From: Lumnitzera littorea
Taxonomy: Eukaryota; Streptophyta; Magnoliopsida; Myrtales; Combretaceae
DNA: 64,000 bases
Direction of reading: 5' to 3'
Assembly: GCA_024138015.1 (NCBI GenBank)
Contig: JAMXBB010000003.1
Span: forward strand, 32,854,537 to 32,918,536
In this document: positions 49,661-61,238 of the stretch, one piece after another
How the letters are laid out: each line of letters starts with the position of its first letter
Numbering within the stretch: the stretch's first letter is position 1
Notes under the pieces: generated by a model
Seen by the model: only the letters and a program-made list of their open reading frames with translations
The model's database searches: none
Told to the model about the DNA's origin: nothing
Made by a program: the position numbers and the translations under genes

Positions 49661-51935
49661 ATGTTAGATTCGAGTGTTTAAGGAGTTATTGGTGACCAAA
49701 GTAATGGTGCTCAACCTAATTATGGTCATAATGGTAGTAACACCCTAGGGTCTGTTGATGACAAACTTGATAAACTGATCAACCTTGTTGAGAGTCTAGT
49801 CACAACAATATAAGTTAACAAACAATAACCCCATAGTGTACAGCACCATAACCCACTAGAAATTGCCCTTGAGAGACACCATGGCCAAAGCAATTAAACC
49901 AATTGCCTAGTTCGACTGCAATAAGCTAGAGGAGTAGCAGACTGAGCTGCTAGACGAAGATTAGATTTGGAGGAGATTGAGGAAGATGATGAGGAGCTAG
50001 ATGTTGAAGAGTTTGGGGAGGAAGAAGAAGAAGAAGCTAACTATTACTAAGTGTCGGGACGATGATGCAGAGTCCCTTGAAGGTTAAACAATGTCAAGGT
50101 TCAAATCCCAGCCTTCAGTGAAAGTAGAGATGCAGATGAATACTTGGAGTAGGAAGAGAAGGTCAAGAAGGTGTTTGAATGTTATGGGTATACGAATGTT
50201 GTCAAAGTCTGACTTGCTGCATTGGAGTTTACTAGGTATGCCACTATGTAGTGGAAAAATCTGAATGCAACCAGAATAAGAGATGGAAGGCAAGGTATTA
50301 GAACTTAGGATAAGATGAAAAGGTTGTTAAGAGGTAGATTTGTACTTAAAACCAACCTAGAAGATACGTTTGCTAAGTTACAGGAGCTTCGCTAAGGAAA
50401 GCGATTTCTTGATGACTATGTCAGAGATTTTCGGATGCTTATGATCTAAGATGACGTAGAAGAGCCTGAGGCTCGTATTGTGTTGAGGTTCATCTTTAGA
50501 CGCCAATATGAAATTCAACACATTGTGGTAATGTAAAGGTTTTGGTGTGAACTGTAACCAAGAATGGACAAGGTTGGTCACTAAATGGGTCCAAGCTTAC
50601 CAAAAGCTTAAAAAGGGAATGATGGGGATTGTATGAAAGAATAAAAGCGAATGAAAAGTAAGCAAAACCCATCAATAACTCCAATGGATATGACGCACTA
50701 ATGGAACTTCCGAAAATTCACAACACAGCTTAATATAACACACAAGAAGGTCCGGTGAGGTTATTCGCCACTTAGCCTCGCTTAACGGTTAGGATAAGAG
50801 TAAAATGAGAGTAAATAAAATAGTGTTTACAAAAAAGAAGAATATTCAATTGTATTGATGATAATCTCCTTACAACTACAAATACAAGGGGTATTTATAC
50901 CTAATAAGTTAGGGTAATTTTCCTAAAAGATAAAAGACAAAAAGAATATTACCTTAAAGAAGTAATGCACAAGAATACAAAAGGTAAAAATGACTATTCA
51001 AGAAAAGCAATGATTAGTGTAGTAGATGCTACATATGGTTTTGTATACGTAGCTGCAATACATTAGCAAGGCCATTAGAGGATGCGAGCAAAAGAGTATG
51101 ATCAGATTGCTAGTCCAAGTAAGGGTGGCTAAGGATCAGTCTAGGTTCTCTCTCTCGGCACCTCAATAAGGGTGAAGCTAAGTAGTTGGTCAGCTCAAAC
51201 GTAAGCGAGTACTCAAGAACGGTCTAGTTGTTACCTCGGCAATCTAAAATTCAGCACACTTCAAAGAGATGGGTAGCCATTCGGCTCGGCATACAAGGTG
51301 ATTCGGTAAAGAGATACTCAGCTTCAACAGGAGTCAACTAAAGTAAAAGGATCTACCTTGCTAACCTTTCCAATCCTCGAGCTCGGTTGTGGGTCAAAGG
51401 CTTAGTAGCCTAATCCCTATTGAGTTTTATATCTTGGAAAAGGCGATAAAGATTACGTAGAGGGTCGAAAAGCAGAGGAGAAATACTCTGAGCCCACTTG
51501 GGTTTACATTCTCCCAACCCCCAACTCTATGCTAACCCATTCAAGTAGAGCTAAGGAGGCCATACAGGGCCAAGGATAAGCATGACCGATCTGATAACAA
51601 CCGAGCAAGCCAATAGGGTTAAGCCTGTTAAATAGGTTGAACCGAGGTTAGGCTGACCCCGAGGATACATGAGAAAGGGTAAACCTCCAAACAGAAGACC
51701 AACAAGGTGAAATGCTTTAAATGCTTGGGCTTTAAGCATATGGCTACTAAGTGTTTGAATCAATGTGTCATGGTGCTCTAAGGAGATGTAATGAACAACA
51801 CCGATGAAGGCGAGCCTGAGAAAGAAGAAGATGTTGGAAAACCCGAAGCCGAAGAGAAAGAGGAGACCTGTGTCTATGCTGACCAAGGAGAAGTGATAAC
51901 CCTAGTCTTGAAATAAGTACTAGGCTCCTTACTAA
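49661..51935 (+). pseudogene. P1 gag, interrupted by solo LTR S1
   Basis: It starts at an ATG at 49,661 followed by LDSSV, like the gag start of M2. The N-terminal part has an acidic stretch (EEDDEELDVEEFGEEEEEE, about 49,968-50,036). The gag core (LDDYVRDFRMLMI) comes before S1. After S1 the frame leads to a well-formed CCHC knuckle at 51,713-51,754 (CFKCLGFKHMATKC), with all four metal ligands intact, and then a Glu-rich tail. Gag forms the particle and binds RNA. Frequent in-frame TAG/TAA/TGA codons show it is not translated as one protein. Confidence 0.75.
50543..51422 (-). mobile_element. S1: solo LTR of the M family inside P1 gag
   Basis: This 880-bp sequence is colinear with the M1 and M2 LTRs and in their (minus) orientation. 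It starts TGGTGTGAACTG and ends CCTATTG, where the family has CCTATCA (two transitions). The flanks GGTTT (50,538-50,542) and AGTTT (51,423-51,427) form the target duplication. No internal sequence accompanies it, so it is a solo LTR. Gag coding continues beyond it. Confidence 0.8.
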
Positions 51936-51939
51936 ACTT

Positions 51940-52350
51940 TGAGGAGGACCAAAGGAAGAATCTGTTCCATACCAAGTATACCGTCAAAGGCAAATTGTGC
52001 ATGATCATTGTGGATGGGGGATGTTATATTAATGCCGTTGCATGGTCTTTTGTACAAAGGTTGGGTTTACTAACCTCAAAGCATCCCCAACCTTATAAGC
52101 TACATTGACTTCATGATAAGGGTGCTTTATACGTAACTAAACAAGTGATCATACCGTTCAGTATTAGGAATGTATATGGGGACAAAGTAGTGTGTAATGT
52201 CGTCCCCATGGGAGCTTCACATCTACTGCTTGGACAACCTTGATTATTCGATCAACATGTTACTTACGATGGTTATAAGAACACCTATGCTTTTGTTAAG
52301 GATGGAAAGAAGATTGTGTTGCAACCCTTGACCTCATCCCCAAGTAAATG
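51940..52350 (+). pseudogene. P1 protease (retropepsin-like)
   Basis: The active-site region reads IIVDGG at about 52,007-52,021, where gypsy proteases have DSGS/DGGS. The C-terminal half gives VVPMGASHLLLGQP, then FDQHVTYDGYKNTYAFVKDG, the standard LLGRPW...DG.KN.Y.F signature. The protein would process the polyprotein. Stops interrupt it. Confidence 0.75.
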
Positions 52351-52599
52351 AAACCTACAATCAGCTTACTTAAGCTAGTAAGAAAAATGCCTTAGTGATG
52401 AGCCGAAGAGAGCATTGAGCTATTGAAAAGGCTGAGGAACATATGTTCCTGTTGATCAGAAGATTGTTGGAAATGAGAGATTTGGAGGATATCCTTGATG
52501 AAATCCAGAGTTTGCTATATGAGTTTTCTGATCTATTCCTTAAAGAACTACTTAGAGAACTACCTCCAGTCCAAGGCATTGAAAAATTGTATTAACCTA

Positions 52600-53260
52600 C
52601 AGCCAAGCGTTACCTTGCCAAACCGACTTGCATATAGGATGAACCTTAAAGAGGCTACTGAGCTAAAAAGATAGGTAGATGAACTCATAGAGCAAGGATA
52701 TGTAAGGGAGAGCATGAGCTCTTGTATTGTACCAGCTCTGGTATTGTACCAGCTCTGCTAATCCCTAAGAAAGATGGAACATGGTGCATGTGCATCGACA
52801 GTTGAGCAATCAACCAAATTACTACTAAGTATAGATACTCGATAACAAAGCTTGATGACATGTTAGATAAGCTTCATGGCGCTAAAATATTTTTTAAGAT
52901 TGATATGTGAAGTGGCTACCACCAAATTAATATGAGACTAGGCAATGAGTGGAAGACTGCCTTTAAAACTAGGCATGGGCTTTACGAATGGTTAGTTATG
53001 TCATTCGGACTTACTAATGTGCTGAGCACATTCATGAGGTTGATGAACCATGTAATGTGCTCTCTAATTGGAAAATGTGTGGTTATGTACTTTGATGACA
53101 TATTGGTATACAGTACCAACCTGAACGACCATGTTCAACGTCTTCATGAAGTATTTGACATTTTACAAATTGAGAAGTTGTATGGTAACATGAAGAAGTG
53201 TACATTCTGCCAAAAAGAGGTGACTTTCCTAAGGGTTTGTAGTATCAGGGGAAGGAGTCC
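52600..53260 (+). pseudogene. P1 reverse transcriptase
   Basis: PNRLAYRMNLKEATELKR and VDELIEQGYVRESMSSCIVPA mark the N-terminal fingers. WKTAFKTRHGLYEWLVMSFG and the catalytic YFDD at 53,088-53,099 (VVMYFDDILVYS) mark the palm. A perfect 17-bp tandem duplication at 52,724-52,757 shifts the frame in the fingers. The catalytic motif itself is intact, but the enzyme cannot be made. Confidence 0.8.
52724..52757 (+). repeat. 17-bp tandem duplication within P1 reverse transcriptase
   Basis: GTATTGTACCAGCTCTG occurs twice in direct succession (52,724-52,740 and 52,741-52,757). Since 17 is not a multiple of three, it causes a frameshift. The other reverse transcriptases in this window lack it. Confidence 0.9.
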
Positions 53261-53900
53261 GAGCAGATGAAGAGAAGATCCAAACTGTTCTTGAGCGGCC
53301 AACACTAAAGAATTTCACTGACGTTCAAAGCTTTCATAGCCTAACTTCTTTTTATAAGCGATTTATCAAAAACTTTAATACAATAGTTACCCCCTTAACT
53401 AAGCTAACAAAGAAGAATGAAAGGTTTAGGTAGAACAATCGAGCTAAGCAAAGCTTTAGGGAGATCAAGGAGAAGCTTACCTTAACATCTGTTCTTTCAC
53501 AGCTAGATTTTGATAAACCCTTCGAATTGGAATGTGATGCATTGGGAGTGGGAATTGGCACTATCCTAATGTAGGAGTGACGACCCATCACTTACCATAA
53601 CAAGAAGCTTAATTGTCTTGCCCTGAACTATTCTATGTACAAGAAAGAGTTGTACTCTCTTTACCGAGCCCTTCTTGTTTACCAACATTATTTGCTGCCA
53701 TGAGAATTTGTTATTTATACGAACCATGAGTCCTTAAAGCATTTAAGGAGTCAGAACAAGCTTTTGAAGAGGCAAGCCAAGTGGTTAGAGTTTATGGAAG
53801 GTTTTTCGTACGTCATTCGACATAAGAAAGGAAGCACGAATGTGGTCGCCGATGCTTTGTCACGTCAGTAAACCTTACTAACCACGTTATAGACCAAATT
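53260..53900 (+). pseudogene. P1 RNase H domain
   Basis: After the connection region (TLKNFTDVQSFHSLTSFYKR) the sequence gives DFDKPFELECDALGVGIGT, the first catalytic Asp segment. It then gives NYSMYKKELYSLYRAL and FVIYTNHESLKHL, and ends VIRHKKGSTNVVADALSRQ. The whole domain is recognisable, with a few stops. Confidence 0.8.
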
Positions 53901-53979
53901 ATTGGGATTCTCACTCAGTATAGAGTAGTATGCTCATGATCCTCATTTTAGCCCTATCATAGAATAGTACAGGGATGGA

Positions 53980-56136
53980 ATTGCTGTTAAGGGATATTAT
54001 CTTAAGGAAGGCTATCTGTTCAAGGACCGAAGGCTATGCATACCAAGCTATTCTACACATGAGCTATTAACCAAGGAAGCTCATAGCGGCAGATTATCGG
54101 GTCACTTTGGGGAGATCAAGACCACTAATCTTTTGAAGGAGAAGTTTTACTGGTTAGGTTTGGTCAAGGATGTCCATAAGGTAGTTAGTAGTTATGAAGT
54201 ATGCAAGCGAGCTAAGGAGAAGAGAGAAGCCCATGGAGAATACATGCTGTACCAACGCCAACCTTAACTGGGCCAACCTCAGCATGAACTATGTCTTAGG
54301 GTTGCCCTGAACATCTAGAGGCAAAGATTCTATCCTTGTTGTAGTAGATCACTTTAGCAAGATGATGCACTTCATTTCATGCCATCGAACTAACAATGGT
54401 TTCTATATTGCTAATTTGTTTTGGCAAGAGGTTGTCCAACTACATGGGGTGATGAACTGCTGACCATTGGTCCCATTACTCACTTACGACTCCAAGACCT
54501 CGAATCCCTCACCCAAAGAATCCTCTCTCGGCAACCTATTAATGACGAGAAACTTTACATCGAAGGAAGGTAGCTAAACTTCTTGAGTTTCCTACATTGT
54601 TATACATTGATCTATACTTTCAGTTGTGATAATACTGATCATTCCCTTACCAAAGACCCTATGCCGAGTAATCCAACCAAATGCTGCCGAAAGGTTCTTG
54701 CCAAGTGACAAAAGACTCACTTACCGGCGGAGTAGTTTTCTTTCAACCTATTGCCATTTCTCTCGTCACCCTCTTCTCATCTCGGCCTCTTTGTTGCCGC
54801 AACATCTTGATCCCTCTCGTCTGCTATGTTGAAAGAATCTTCATATGGGACCAATGTTGTACTGCCACCTATCCACTTCATTTAACATTGTACTACTTTT
54901 CCATTTTTGTCTTTTGTCCTTTTTGCCCTTTTTCGTATGTACTGGGAATCCCCTTTTCGTATGTACTTTCTTGTAATTTCTTTATTTATAATATTGCCTT
55001 AGAGACTTATTATAAATAGTCCCTTTCCCTTGTAAGCTGAAATATAACTTGAAAAAAATAGACATTGAATATTCTGTTCTTGTGAGATAACCTTCTCTAA
55101 GTCCATTTTTTATACACTCTTATCTAATCTTGCCAAGTAGCTCAGGATTAGTGGTAGGTGAACCTTGACATCAACTTATGCGTTATATCAAGTAAGGTGT
55201 TAAGTTATGTTGTGTTCGCTGGTGTATCATATCCTCCAAGCAGCTTCACATTAGTTACTCCAATTCATCCATGGACCAATTCCCTCTATTTTCTTCAATA
55301 TTTCGAAGAACCCATTTAGTTTAGACCCGCTATGGTAAGTCCTAGTGATAACTAAACTCTTAAGTACACTATAAGGTACCAAAGACTATTGTCTCAGAAT
55401 GAGATACAAAATTTTTGAGCTATTTTTGGAAGACTCTTCAGATAAGACTTAAAACTAAACTTATATTCAACTCCAGTAGCCACCCTCAAACTAATGGCCA
55501 AACTAAAGTGGCAAATAAGAAGCTAAGCAATCTACTTAGAGCTGTTGTAGGAAAGAACTTAAGGGATTGGGATCAGGATTGGGATCAAGGTCTATGCCTA
55601 CCAGTTATAGAGTTTACATACAACCAAATTGTCCATAGCACTACTAGGAAGACCCTATTTAAGATCGTCTATGGTCTTAACCTTGCCATTCCCCTAGATA
55701 TGATCAATACCCTAACAGCTACTGTAGAGAGTCAATCTAGAGTTAACCGAGCCTAATAATTACCTGAGCTACACCAGTCTATAACCAAAAAGATCGCCAA
55801 GTTCAATTAGAGACAACAAGAAATTGGTAGCTGAAGCCACTAAATTGTTTATTTCCACCCAAGAGACTTGGTATGGATACACTTCAGCCAAGAACGATTG
55901 CCACACTTAAGATAAAATAAACTATCTCATTAGGTTGATGGTCCATTCAAAGTTTTGAAGATCAATCATAACGCTTACCAGATCGAGTTGCTTGATGACT
56001 ATAATGTTTCTTCCACTTTCAATGTGTCTGATCTAATCCTTCACCAACCAACAGAAGAAGACCCTACGTATACCTTAGAAGAAGAAGTAGAAATTAATCT
56101 AGATTTGAGGGAAAATCTTTTCGACCCCTAAGCAGG
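53980..56136 (+). pseudogene. P1 integrase, interrupted by solo LTR S2
   Basis: The zinc domain HSGRLSGHFGEIKTTNLLKE reaches a YEVCKRAK end where the first Cys of CxxC is Tyr. The core proceeds to WQEVVQLHGV at 54,449, where S2 enters. After S2 the core continues with FLSYFWKTLQIRLKTKL, SSHPQTNGQT, and LPVIEFTYNQIVHSTT. The C-terminal domain has RDLVWIHFSQERLP and VDGPFKVL, then YNVSSTFNVSDL, and finally an acidic end running to the LTR. It would insert element cDNA into chromosomes. I saw no clear chromodomain. Confidence 0.75.
54450..55371 (+). mobile_element. S2: solo LTR, diverged M-related family, inside P1 integrase
   Basis: The segment interrupts integrase between two halves of a conserved motif. 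It starts TGATGAACTGCTGACC and is flanked by TGGGG (54,445-54,449) and TAAGG (55,372-55,376), which differ by two G/A transitions. Its order of motifs (TTATAAATAGT, then ACACTCTTATCT, then GTATCATATCCTC) matches the reverse complement of the M-family LTRs, so it has the opposite orientation to S1. The right end reads ACTA instead of ATCA, so the exact limit is uncertain. Open frames inside it are not genes. Confidence 0.65.
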
Positions 56137-56969
56137 TGATAGGAATCTACCCCCTGGACCAATCACTCGCAGCCAAGTTAAAGGACGCCAAGGAGTCGTG
56201 TAGAGAATACTAGCTTAAAACCAAAGCCGAGATGGGGATTCCTATTCTGAATTGATCTCTTGTCAACCTGACTATCAAATCCTCACATGTGTTAGATCTA
56301 CTCCTGCCCAACAATGATGCCTTGTTCCAGAAGACAGCCCAAGACTATCCAAGCCGAGCTGCCAAACCGACCATAAACGTCTAACACCAATACAATTGAC
56401 TTCTCTATAGGACCAATTGACCCCCGACATGATCCAAATCAGGTTGGCATTTAACTGCAAACATTATTCTACTTTCACTTACCCAATATCATATTTCTCC
56501 CATCCAACCACCAAGCGACACATGTCTTCTGACACAATATTTCAGAATGATTCTTTCCTTTTCATATTAAATATTCTTTACCCCTTTTAGTATGTTTTAT
56601 GTAACCTAATTGTAGAATACCCTTTAGTATTTTCATACATATAAAGTAACCCTAATAGATGGGTATATAAACCCCTACTTTCTTATATGTAGACATCAAC
56701 TAGTCAATATAGAATTATTCACGTTGAGCAACCTTAGTGTTCTCATTATCATTCAACTCTTATCTATTCCCTTTAACAAGGAGTAGTGACGAGTGACCCT
56801 TCAATTCGGATCGATGTATCATATTCAACGAATTGTAGGCCGAGTAAGATTGAGTGACTCTTTAGTTCAAACCCTTGTATGCCTAGACTTTGCTAACTTT
56901 TTCCTTATTTGTTTTTTATTTGCTTCATTGTAGTACTTCTCCATATGTTCGACCCCCAGAGAAGCATCA
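56137..56969 (+). repeat. P1 3' LTR (833 bp)
   Basis: It is the partner of 48,576-49,408, with identical length and ends. Directly after its target duplication the minus-strand integrase of M2 begins. Confidence 0.9.
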
Positions 56970-57760
56970 TCTTCTTGCTTGGATACAAGCAAAGAGGTGT
57001 AATCGAGGGGCAACTCGGGATTAAAACTATAGACAACTTCAAAAGGGGTATGCTTGGTAGTATCATGTACTATTTGATTGTAAGCGAATTCGACCATAAG
57101 CAAATAGATGTCCCAATCAGCGAAGTTCTTACCCACTACAGCTTAGAGCAGTAATCCTAAAGTATGATTAACTACCTCTATTTTGCAGTTAATTTGGGGG
57201 TGACAGGAAGTACTGAATAATAGTTTGGTCCCCATCCGATGCTATAGGGTTCTCCAAAAATGGCTTAAGAACTTTGGGTCTTTGCCTAACACTACACTTC
57301 TCAACATGTCGTGTAACCGAACAATCTCTTACAAGAAAAGAGAAGTAATAGCCTAAGCATCATTAGTCTTAAAGCAAGGCACAAAGTGTGCCATCTTATT
57401 GAATCTATCTATAATGACCATTACAAAATTTTTGCCTCGAGCTGTTCTTGGTAATCCAAGGATAAAGTCCATGCTCAACTCAGTCCATAGTTTCGTCGAG
57501 GTAAGTTAAGGCATTACTTTTCCTTTATTTGGCTCGGCACTTGGCCCTCTTACATACAGCATAGCCCTTAACAATTTGGTGCACATTTCTCCTAATTCTC
57601 AACTAAAAGAAGCGTCCACTCAATAGCTCATATGTTCTCCTTTCTCTAAAATGCTTAGACAGTTCTCCATTGTGGGCTTCCTTAATGAGTACCTCTCTTA
57701 GTGAACAGGTCAACATGCACAGTTTCCTACTTCGGAATAAGTATCCATCTTCCATATGAT
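56970..57760 (-). pseudogene. M2 integrase, N-terminal and core part
   Basis: The minus strand reads from the zinc-binding segment (about 57,740) through the catalytic core. Its best-preserved part is MGKNFADWDIYLLMVEFAYN, then TPFEVVYSFNPELPLDYTS, up to the P1 insertion. The core resumes at 48,570. Frame breaks are common. Confidence 0.75.
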
Positions 57761-59200
57761 ACTAGTCCATCGTCCTCCCATTGACACATTACCCAAGTAT
57801 GGGTCTTAGGAATATTGCTCTTTAATACTTGCAAATCCAAACAATCTGGTCTACAATTCGGTTAAGAGCGCATTTCTTCTTAAAAGAGCATCCTTAACCA
57901 CGTTGCTCCTTCCTTGTTTGTATTCTATCACAAAAATGAATCTTTTAAGGAATTCAACCCACATCGCTTACCACTTTGATAACTTAGTCTAACATTAGAG
58001 ATACCTCAAGGACTCATGGTCAATATATATGACAAACTCTCTTAGCAACAGGTAATGCTACCATACTTGGAGTGCTCAAATGAGGGACAAGAGTCGATCT
58101 TCCTAGATTAGGACAGCGCCTATACTAATGCCTAACACATCATATTTTAGCTTAAATATCTTTTCAAAGTCGAATAAAGCTAGTATAGGAGTAAAAGTCA
58201 ATCTTTCCTTCGCTTCTGCAAAACTTCACTCCTCCTTTTCTCCCCATCTAACTTCAATGTTCTTCCTTGTCAGCTTAGTAAGGGGTATGGTTAGGGTGCA
58301 GCTAGGGTGCTAAAATTCTTGATAAATCTCCTATAAAACGAAGCCAGTCCATGGAAACTTCTTACTTCTATAGAAGTGGTCGAAGTTGGCTACTTGAGAT
58401 TGCTTTGATCTTCTCTTCATCTACTTGCAAGCCTCTTCTACCAACTACATAGCTTAGGAACACCGCTTCCTCCTAGCAAAAGCAACATTTCTTAAGATTG
58501 CCAAGTAAATTCTCAACATAGGGCACATCTAATACGAAACGAAGATATTCACAGTAATTCAGCATGTTAGCATTGTATACTAGGATGTCATCAAAGTACA
58601 CTATGAAACACTTTCCTATCAAATTTCTTAACACATGATTCATTAATTGCATGAAAGTGCTCGAGCCATTCGACAAGCCAAATGGCATTACCATCCATTC
58701 ATAGAGTCAATGCCGAGTTTTGAATGCAGGCTTCCACTCATCTCTTAACCTCATGCGAATTTAATGGTAGCCAAATTTCAGATCGATGTTGCTGAAAATC
58801 TTAGCCTTACTTAAGTCATCCTGCATATCATCCAACTTAAGGATTGAATAGTTATATTTGACCGTAATCATGTTTACTGCTTGGCTGTCAACACACATTC
58901 GTTAGGTTTCATCCTTTTTCGACACTAGAAGTGCCAAAACAACATAGGGGTTGAGACTCTCCCTTATGTACCCTCTTTGCAGTAGTTTATTAACTTGTCG
59001 TTAGAGCTTAGCAACTTGTTCAGGGTTCATCCAATAAGCTAATTTGTTCGATAAGACAGCACCGGGTACTAAGTTAATGCAGTAGTCAATGCCTCCAAAC
59101 GGTAGCAAACCTTCCGACAACTGTTCTAGAAATAGGTCGACATATTCATTCAATAAGTCCCTTACTTTCATGGGTAGTTCACCCTGCTCCCTCAACTTTA
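57760..59200 (-). pseudogene. M2 reverse transcriptase and RNase H
   Basis: The linker GGIDYCINLVPGAVLSNKLA (near 59,090) precedes the fingers. The catalytic YFDD lies at 58,598-58,587 within CFIVYFDDILVYN. RNase H follows between about 58,270 and 57,860. The domain order and motif spacing match P1. Stops and frameshifts make it non-functional. Confidence 0.75.
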
Positions 59201-59299
59201 ATAATCACCTGACCAATAGGAAGGTTAGTACATCGGCTTAAATAGCCTTTCGAAGCTCGATTGTACTCATCATCAGAGTCTTCTTCGATCTTTAAGCAA

Positions 59300-59700
59300 G
59301 TTTTGCCTACAGTTTGTTAACTTAACTCAACGGCATTGAGTTCAACGTAATCTTCCAACCATTCCACTTAAACACATAGGTGTTCCTATATCCATCATAG
59401 ATGACTCTTCTATCATAAAGCCAAGGTTAGCTTAGTAACATGTGTAATGCGCACATGAGCAGCACATCATAAATAATCTCGTCAGAGTAATTCCCAATTG
59501 TAATCAATAGTAATACTTGCCAAGTGACATGTAGTGCTCCCTTCTTATTTAGCCAACGGAACTTATACAACTTCAAATGCACAATAGTTAGCAATTTCAA
59601 CTTCGTGACTAAATTGGCTAATGTTACATTGGTGCAACTACCACTATCCATAATTAGCACTCATAGCTAATCATTCACCTTATAGATGATATGAAACAAG
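59300..59700 (-). pseudogene. M2 protease
   Basis: The frame starts MLIMDSGSCTNV, with the catalytic DSG intact at 59,648-59,640, followed by the LYKFRWLNKKGALHV stretch of gypsy retropepsins. The C-terminal LLG motif region lies near 59,430. Among the elements here this is the best-preserved protease active site. Confidence 0.7.
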
Positions 59701-61002
59701 TTCTCCCTCTACTCATCCTCATGTAAGGGCTCCAAACTCATTGTGCATCTGACAACTACGATCAACTAATCTAAGTCCTCGGCAAACACATCCTCTTCAA
59801 TCAGTTCATTCTCCTAAGTAGTTTCTTTCTTAACAAGAGTCTCTTCCCCAAGTTTTTAGGACATCTCCCTTATTAACCATAGTCTTTCTATTTAAACGCT
59901 AAGCAACTATATGTCCAAACCCCTAGCATTTGAAACATTTGATCCAGCTCGTCTTCGTTCTAGATCCTTATCTTTTCTCATATGTTCTGATCAGCATGTC
60001 ACTGTTAGGTTAACCCTTTTGTTTGGCTTAGACATCTACCTTTTAGGTCGGCTCAATACTTAATTAGGCTGGGTAGCTTCCTTAACTAAGTCGACTCTTA
60101 TCACCAGTTCGGCTTGCTAAAGGTTGAGCCAACATTTTATTTCTTCTTTGCCTCTCTACTCATTGGGCTATCTGTATAGCCTCATCTATTGTAGCGAATT
60201 GTTAGAGTTCCATAATGTCTTAGATATCACTTCTCAACCTAGTAAGGAATCTAGAAACTATTCACGCTAATGGTTCCTCCACTTCGCAGCAAATCATGAG
60301 CATTTGGAACTCTTGAACATAATCGTCTAAAGTTTGGCTTCCTTGTTTTAGCTCTTAAAGCCAAGTAAAAGTATCTTACAAATAGGTGTCGGGCATAAAC
60401 TTGTTTTGGAGTATTCTCTTCATCTCAGGCCAAGTATTAATCTCTCAATAACCCTCTCATTTTCTCATGACTAGGAAATTCTTCCATTACATGGCAGCGT
60501 ATTCGAAGAACTCAACAATAGTAGTTCTCACTTTCTCATAATCTTCATATTGGTAATAATAAAAAACGTGCTCCACCTTCTCCTCCCAATCCAAGTAATC
60601 ATCCATACTTCCTGACTCATTGAAGCTTGGAATCTGAAGCTTCACATGGTCGGATGCTTGGGGTATTCCAGCTCACTCTTCTTCCTCATACTCTTCCCCA
60701 TCTTCTTCGTCTAAATCTCCCAAGTCAATCCTTCTTCTCACTCATCCACCTATTCCTCTACCTCAAACTTGTCGAGCCGGATTCTAACCTCTATCAGGTT
60801 GGGTAACTTGTAGGGTATGATGCGCAACTTCAGTAGGTTTATAAGCTAACACATGAATAGCTCGGGTTAAGTCCATTAGGAGGTTAGCTACCTCATCAAG
60901 TCTCTTGTTCGTGCTTCTTAAAGTACCTTGAGATTGTTGGCTATGGTGGATAACACTACCGTTGTCATGCCTAGCACCAGTATTAACACTCAGGTCTGTC
61001 AT
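59700..61002 (-). pseudogene. M2 gag
   Basis: The start is at an ATG at 61,002 (MTDLSVNTGARHDNG), like the starts of P1 and M1 gag. A helix with LRSTNKRLDEVANLLMDLTR follows, then an acidic hinge and the gag core with a LDDYVQEFQMLMI-type motif near 60,330. A knuckle at about 59,895-59,938 (CFKC then GFGH) has lost its last Cys and contains a stop. Confidence 0.7.
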
Positions 61003-61224
61003 TTTTTTTTAAAGATTCAAATCCCAAACTCCTCGATTCAATGCTATAGTTGACACTTTCTCTCAAAATTACACTACACACACTTTCTTCAAACCAAAAG
61101 CATAATAACCAGCAAACACAGTAGCTAAATTAACATAAAGAATTGCTCTGTTTCACCTGCCTAAAAACAGGGTATAAACAGGGAACTTCGAGAACAAACT
61201 ACTACAATCTGAATAAAACCTCTA

Positions 61225-61235
61225 CTCTGGTACCA
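61225..61235 (-). other. M2 primer-binding site (tRNA-Met type)
   Basis: The minus strand reads TGGTACCAGAG four bases inside the 5' LTR end. It matches TGGTATCAGAG with one transition. Confidence 0.65.
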
Positions 61236-61238
61236 AGA

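Larger units (their letters stand above)
48576..56969 (+). mobile_element. P1: Ty3/gypsy element, full-length layout, nested in M2 integrase
   Basis: Both LTRs are exactly 833 bp (48,576-49,408 and 56,137-56,969), beginning TGATAGGAATCTACCCCCT and ending GCATCA. The flanks are TCTTT (48,571-48,575) and TCTTC (56,970-56,974). The internal order is primer site, gag with CCHC knuckle, protease, reverse transcriptase, RNase H, integrase, LTR, the standard Ty3/gypsy order. S1 interrupts gag and S2 interrupts integrase. Without these the element would be about 6.6 kb. Many stops make it inactive. Confidence 0.9.

Noticed and set aside
54626..55019. Two overlapping frames as host genes
   Set aside because: They lie inside solo LTR S2, and their composition follows LTR sequence.
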